Source of the DNA: Bin95 sp965220855
Lineage (GTDB): Bacteria; Pseudomonadota; Alphaproteobacteria; Bin95
Reading direction: 5' to 3'
NCBI GenBank assembly: GCA_965220855.1
Contig: CBDCQY010000001.1
Span: 2,108,001 to 2,172,000, forward strand
DNA: 64,000 nt
The position numbers were made by a program, and so were the translations under genes. Below are positions 61,172 through 64,000 of the stretch, piece after piece (positions within the stretch are counted from its first letter, which is position 1; each line of letters begins with the position of its first letter). The notes under the pieces were generated by a model. The model saw only the letters and a program-made list of their open reading frames with translations, did no database searches and was not told the origin of the DNA.

Positions 61172-62011
61172 ATGGCGGAGCTGGACGGCAAGACGGCGGT
61201 GATCACCGGAGGCGCCAGCGGCATCGGCGAGGCGACGGCGCGGCTGTTCGTGGCCGAGGGCGCGCGGGTGGTGATCGCCGACATGCAGCGCGCTCGCGGC
61301 GAGGCGCTGGCGGCGGAACTCGGCGAGGCGGCGCTCTTCGCCGCCTGCGAGGTGCGCAACGAGGCCGAGGTCGAGTCGGCCATCCGCCTCGCGCTCGATC
61401 GCTGGGGGCGGCTCGACTGCATGTTCAACAATGCCGGTTTCGGCGGCGCGCTCGGGCCGCTGGAGGCGATCCCGGCCGAGGAGTTCGATCTCACCTTCGA
61501 TGTGCTGGTGCGCGGCGTGTTTCTCGGCATGAAGCACGCCATTCCGGCCATGAAGGCCCAGGGCGGCGGCAGCATCGTGAATACCGGCAGCATCGCCGGC
61601 CTGGTGGCCGGGCGCGGTCCGGGTGTCTATTCCGCCGCCAAGGCGGCCGTGGTGCATCTCTCCAGGGTGGCGGCCATGGAGCTCGGCGAGCATTCGGTGC
61701 GGGTCAACTGCATCTGCCCCGGCTATATCGCCACGCCGCTGGCCGCCAACACGGTCGGCCGGCCGGACAGCCTGATCGAGGAGCGGCTGGACGACTATGC
61801 CGAGCGCCAGCCGATCCCGCGCGTCGGCCGCCCGCGCGACATCGCGGAGGCGGCGCTCTATCTGGCGAGCGAGCGCTCCGGCTTCGTCACCGGCCAGGCG
61901 CTGACGGTCGATGGGGGCGCCGCCACCGGCGTGCCCTGGAGCGAGCAGAAGGCCTTCTACAAGCAATACCGCCCGATCCGCGTCTATCACCCCGACCGGC
62001 GCGAGAGTTGA
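61172..62011 (+). CDS. SDR family NAD(P)-dependent oxidoreductase
   Basis: A 279-residue short-chain dehydrogenase. The cofactor motif is VITGGASGIGEATARLF, Asp (IADMQR) after strand 2 favours NAD+, and NNAG is in CMFNNAGFGG. The catalytic Ser is in NTGSIAGLVAG, and Tyr-Lys is in YSAAKAAVVHLSR. The C-terminus carries an extra tail, KAFYKQYRPIRVYHPDRRES. RBS GGGAGTGGG. It is coupled to the downstream unknown gene (TTGA overlap). The substrate is unknown. Confidence 0.92.
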   Translation: MAELDGKTAVITGGASGIGEATARLFVAEGARVVIADMQRARGEALAAELGEAALFAACEVRNEAEVESAIRLALDRWGRLDCMFNNAGFGGALGPLEAIPAEEFDLTFDVLVRGVFLGMKHAIPAMKAQGGGSIVNTGSIAGLVAGRGPGVYSAAKAAVVHLSRVAAMELGEHSVRVNCICPGYIATPLAANTVGRPDSLIEERLDDYAERQPIPRVGRPRDIAEAALYLASERSGFVTGQALTVDGGAATGVPWSEQKAFYKQYRPIRVYHPDRRES

Positions 62012-62934
62012 GGGCCGGGTTCGACACTCATATCGTCGTGGACTGGTCGGCGCGCTCGAAGGCCAGCCCGGCGCGGCCGAGCGGAGATTCGATCTGGTGG
62101 GCGGCGGTGCGGCGGGGGGAGGCGCTCGAACCCTGCTACGCCCGCACGCGTCATGAGGCGGTCGAGCGTCTGGCCGGCTTCATCGCGGGCGAGCTGGGAG
62201 CCGGGCGGCGGGTGCTGGCGGGCTTCGACTTCCCGTTCGGCTATCCGGCGGGCGTGGCGGAGCGCATCGCCGGCGAGCCTTCGGCGCGCGCGCTTTGGGA
62301 CTGGCTCGCGGACTGCATCGAGGACGCGCCCGACAACGCCAACAACCGCTATGAGGTCGCGAGCCGGATGAATGCCCGCTATCCGGGTCTCGGTCCGTTC
62401 TGGGGCCGCCCGGCGGCCTGGCGCTACCCGGACATCCCGGTGCGGGAGAAGGACCGCAGCCGGCGGGAGGCGCATCCGCCGGAGCGGCGCATCGCGGACC
62501 GGCTGGCGAAGGGGGCCAAGACGGTCTGGCAACTGGCCTATGCAGGTTCGGTCGGCTCGCAGATGCTGCTCGGCCTGCCGGCGCTCAAGCGGCTGATCGC
62601 GCATCCCGGCGTCGGCGAACGGGCGGCGGTCTGGCCGTTCGACACCGGGCTTCGTCCGCCCGAAGCGCCGTTCGTCATCGCCGAAGTCTATCCCTCATTG
62701 CTGCGGGAAGAGGTGCGGAAACATCGGCGCGACGACGAGATTCTCGACCGGGCGCAAGTGCGCGTGAACGCCGCCGCTTTTGCCCGCCTCGACCGGCGGG
62801 GCGCGCTCGCGCCGCTTTTCCGGGGCGCGCCTGCGCTTTCCGCCGACGAACGCTGGCTGGTGGAGACGGAAGAGGCGTGGATTCTCGGCCTTGGGCATGA
62901 GGCGGCGCTCCGCAATGCGGCCCTGGGCGTGTGA
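62008..62934 (+). CDS. Protein of unknown function coupled to the SDR
   Basis: A 308-residue product that I cannot assign. It opens with a hydrophobic strand and acidic residue (THIVVDWSARSKASPARPSG), followed by DSIWWAAVRRGEALEPCYAR and VLAGFDFPFGYPAGVAERIA. This spacing of Asp-bearing strands recalls RNase H-like/DUF429-type folds, but that is only a resemblance. Later NNRYEVASRMNARYPGLGPF, FWGRPAAWRYPDIP, KTVWQLAYAGSVGSQMLLGL and FVIAEVYPSLL look like conserved active-site stretches. It has no signal peptide or membrane segment. The start is TTG at 62008 overlapping the SDR stop. Normal codon bias supports it as a real gene. Confidence 0.78.
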   Translation: MRAGFDTHIVVDWSARSKASPARPSGDSIWWAAVRRGEALEPCYARTRHEAVERLAGFIAGELGAGRRVLAGFDFPFGYPAGVAERIAGEPSARALWDWLADCIEDAPDNANNRYEVASRMNARYPGLGPFWGRPAAWRYPDIPVREKDRSRREAHPPERRIADRLAKGAKTVWQLAYAGSVGSQMLLGLPALKRLIAHPGVGERAAVWPFDTGLRPPEAPFVIAEVYPSLLREEVRKHRRDDEILDRAQVRVNAAAFARLDRRGALAPLFRGAPALSADERWLVETEEAWILGLGHEAALRNAALGV

Positions 62935-63025
62935 CAGTTGCGGCCGGCGCGCCCGCCTGCGCCTTGCGCAAGCGGACGGAACCGTTCCCCACCATTATTC
63001 GGACGGGCGCGGGACAAAAAGTCGC

Positions 63026-63056
63026 TTGACGATCCGCATGGCGCTCTTCGTTATCT
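63026..63056 (+). promoter_or_regulatory. Candidate promoter upstream of the alkB-type gene
   Basis: TTGACG (63026-63031) and a -10-like TTATCT (63051-63056), 19 bp apart, lie 30 bp before the monooxygenase start in a stretch with more A and T than its surroundings. The spacing is slightly long. The rest of the 152-bp gap shows nothing else. Confidence 0.4.
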
Positions 63057-63086
63057 TGCAGCGGCAAACCAAAATGGTGTCAACCC

Positions 63087-64000
63087 ATGCTGTTGTTCAC
63101 ACTTCCGTTTCTGGCAGCCTATTCGGTGTTTCCGCTGACGATGCTCGCGGCGGTAATGGGCGGCTGGTATGTCCTGATACCGTTCTGGTCGATGCTGGCG
63201 GCGCTCGATACCGTCATGGGCGACAATCTCGGCAATCCCGATCCCTGGGCGTCGCGGAACAGCCTCTGGTTCGGCAATCTGCTGACCTGGCTGTGGGGCC
63301 CCACCCAGCTTGTCATGTATGCCGTCGTGGCGCATCAGTTCTTCTATTCCGACCATCTGGAACTCTGGGAAAAGCTGTTCATCGTGTTCGCGGCCGCGCG
63401 CGCCACGGCAATCGGCATCAGCGTCGGGCACGATCTGCTGCACCGGCGTTCGAAATGGGAGAAGCGGCTCGGCGAGGCGGTGCTGGGCTTCGCCGGCCTC
63501 GGCTACTACAAGACCGAGCATATCTATGTGCATCACACGCATGTATGCACGCCGCGCGATCCGGTGACGGCGCGCAAGGGCGAGGGCCTCTACCGCTATC
63601 TGTCGCGCGTCTGGCCGGGGACGATCGCCAATTCCTGGCGCGTCGATCGCGAGCGGCTGCGTCGGCGCGGATTGTCCGCATGGCATCGCAGCAATCCCTG
63701 GTGGCAGACCATCGGCACGGTGTTGCTCATGCTGGCGGCGTTCTGGTGCGCGGCGGCCTTCGCGCCGTTCGGCCATAGCGGCTGGGAAGGCGTGGCGCTC
63801 TATCTCGGCGCCATCGCCATCGCCAATGTCAATTTGCGAGGCGTCGATTATATCGAGCATTACGGCCTGTTGCGCCTCTATTCCGGCAAGGGGAGGTTCG
63901 AACACGCCAGGCCGCATCACGCTTGGAACTCCGCCCGGCGCATGTCCGCCTATATCCTGTTCAACGTGCAGCGCCACGCCGACCATCACTACAAGCCGAT
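63087..64000 (+). CDS. AlkB-type membrane alkane/xylene monooxygenase, 5' part
   Basis: The gene runs off the right edge; 304 codons are visible. The product is an integral-membrane di-iron hydroxylase. Histidine boxes are HDLLH (115-119), EHIYVHH (144-150, in KTEHIYVHHTHVCTPRDP) and QRHADHH (295-301). DYIEHYGLLR (254-263) is the AlkB-family NYxEHYG signature with Asp for Asn. At least four hydrophobic helices are visible, for example MLLFTLPFLAAYSVFPLTML. The ATG at 63087 gives a plausible first helix, but the RBS is poor. Terminal alkane oxidation is the likely role; a xylene or other hydrocarbon substrate is possible. About 50-90 residues are probably missing. Confidence 0.87.
   Translation, partial: MLLFTLPFLAAYSVFPLTMLAAVMGGWYVLIPFWSMLAALDTVMGDNLGNPDPWASRNSLWFGNLLTWLWGPTQLVMYAVVAHQFFYSDHLELWEKLFIVFAAARATAIGISVGHDLLHRRSKWEKRLGEAVLGFAGLGYYKTEHIYVHHTHVCTPRDPVTARKGEGLYRYLSRVWPGTIANSWRVDRERLRRRGLSAWHRSNPWWQTIGTVLLMLAAFWCAAAFAPFGHSGWEGVALYLGAIAIANVNLRGVDYIEHYGLLRLYSGKGRFEHARPHHAWNSARRMSAYILFNVQRHADHHYKP

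Overview
The window is a dense, high-GC stretch of a bacterial chromosome with about 60 genes. Intergenic gaps are short, and many stop/start junctions overlap by 1-4 nt (GTGA, ATGA, TGATG, TTGA). The gene content points to an aerobic alphaproteobacterium: petABC with a cytochrome c1, oxygen-dependent hemF, a DinB with an N-terminal zinc ribbon, class II DAHP synthase, gshB next to a ComM-type ATPase, and a Fur-family Zur beside znu genes. The order cannot be fixed from sequence reading alone; a Rhodospirillales-like lineage is a guess. No tRNA, rRNA, CRISPR array, insertion sequence or integrase was seen, and no gene-free stretch exceeds 300 bases.

Layout. 1-6.7 kb: a catabolic block with the 3' end of a molybdopterin oxidoreductase, a GMC oxidoreductase/LLM oxidoreductase pair, an amidase and a divergent TauD-type dioxygenase. 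6.8-13.4 kb: hemF divergent from petABC, which runs directly into mtnP, mtnA and an Ldh-family dehydrogenase. 13.5-23.9 kb: an acyl-CoA carboxylase beta chain, a 2-hydroxyacid dehydrogenase, an XRE-ImmA/IrrE fusion with an AT-rich palindromic promoter region, a VOC protein, two MFS carriers, an HDAC-like deacetylase, and a hicB-hicA pair beside an HTH regulator. 24.1-27.8 kb: a complete Mn/Zn/Fe-type ABC importer in SitABCD/TroABCD order. 27.8-33.7 kb: a leftward shikimate/NAD run (class II DAHP synthase, nicotinate phosphoribosyltransferase, nadE, an unknown protein) and a COG0523 GTPase. 33.8-42.4 kb: a Tat-exported cyclase, a sulfatase, a DUF1028 protein, PBP4, a PhyH dioxygenase, an acyl-CoA ligase and a CaiB/BaiF CoA-transferase. 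42.4-48.1 kb: gshB, comM, a nuclease-like secreted protein, a prolyl aminopeptidase, methylmalonyl-CoA epimerase and a lone LivM-type permease. 48.1-51.5 kb: a split znu locus (znuA leftward, zur-znuB rightward, znuC leftward) with a good Zur-box candidate. 51.6-57.9 kb: fhs, a CnoX/YbbN-like thioredoxin, LON-domain, Trm112 and DUF971 proteins, an LLM oxidoreductase and dinB. 57.9-59.4 kb: rpmG and three tandem paralogues of a small membrane-anchored coiled-coil protein. 59.4-64 kb: a quinone oxidoreductase, a dienelactone hydrolase, an SDR, an unrecognised protein and an AlkB-type monooxygenase cut by the window edge.

The clearest themes are transition-metal homeostasis (two ABC importers, Zur, a COG0523 GTPase, and a ZnuA with a 113-residue Asp/His tract) and oxidation or CoA chemistry of organic acids and hydrocarbons. 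The least explained structure is the triplicated gene family at 58.2-59.4 kb. Its coiled coil is built from exact 11-residue (33 bp) repeats that differ in number between copies, and each copy has an inverted repeat that could sequester its own ribosome-binding site.
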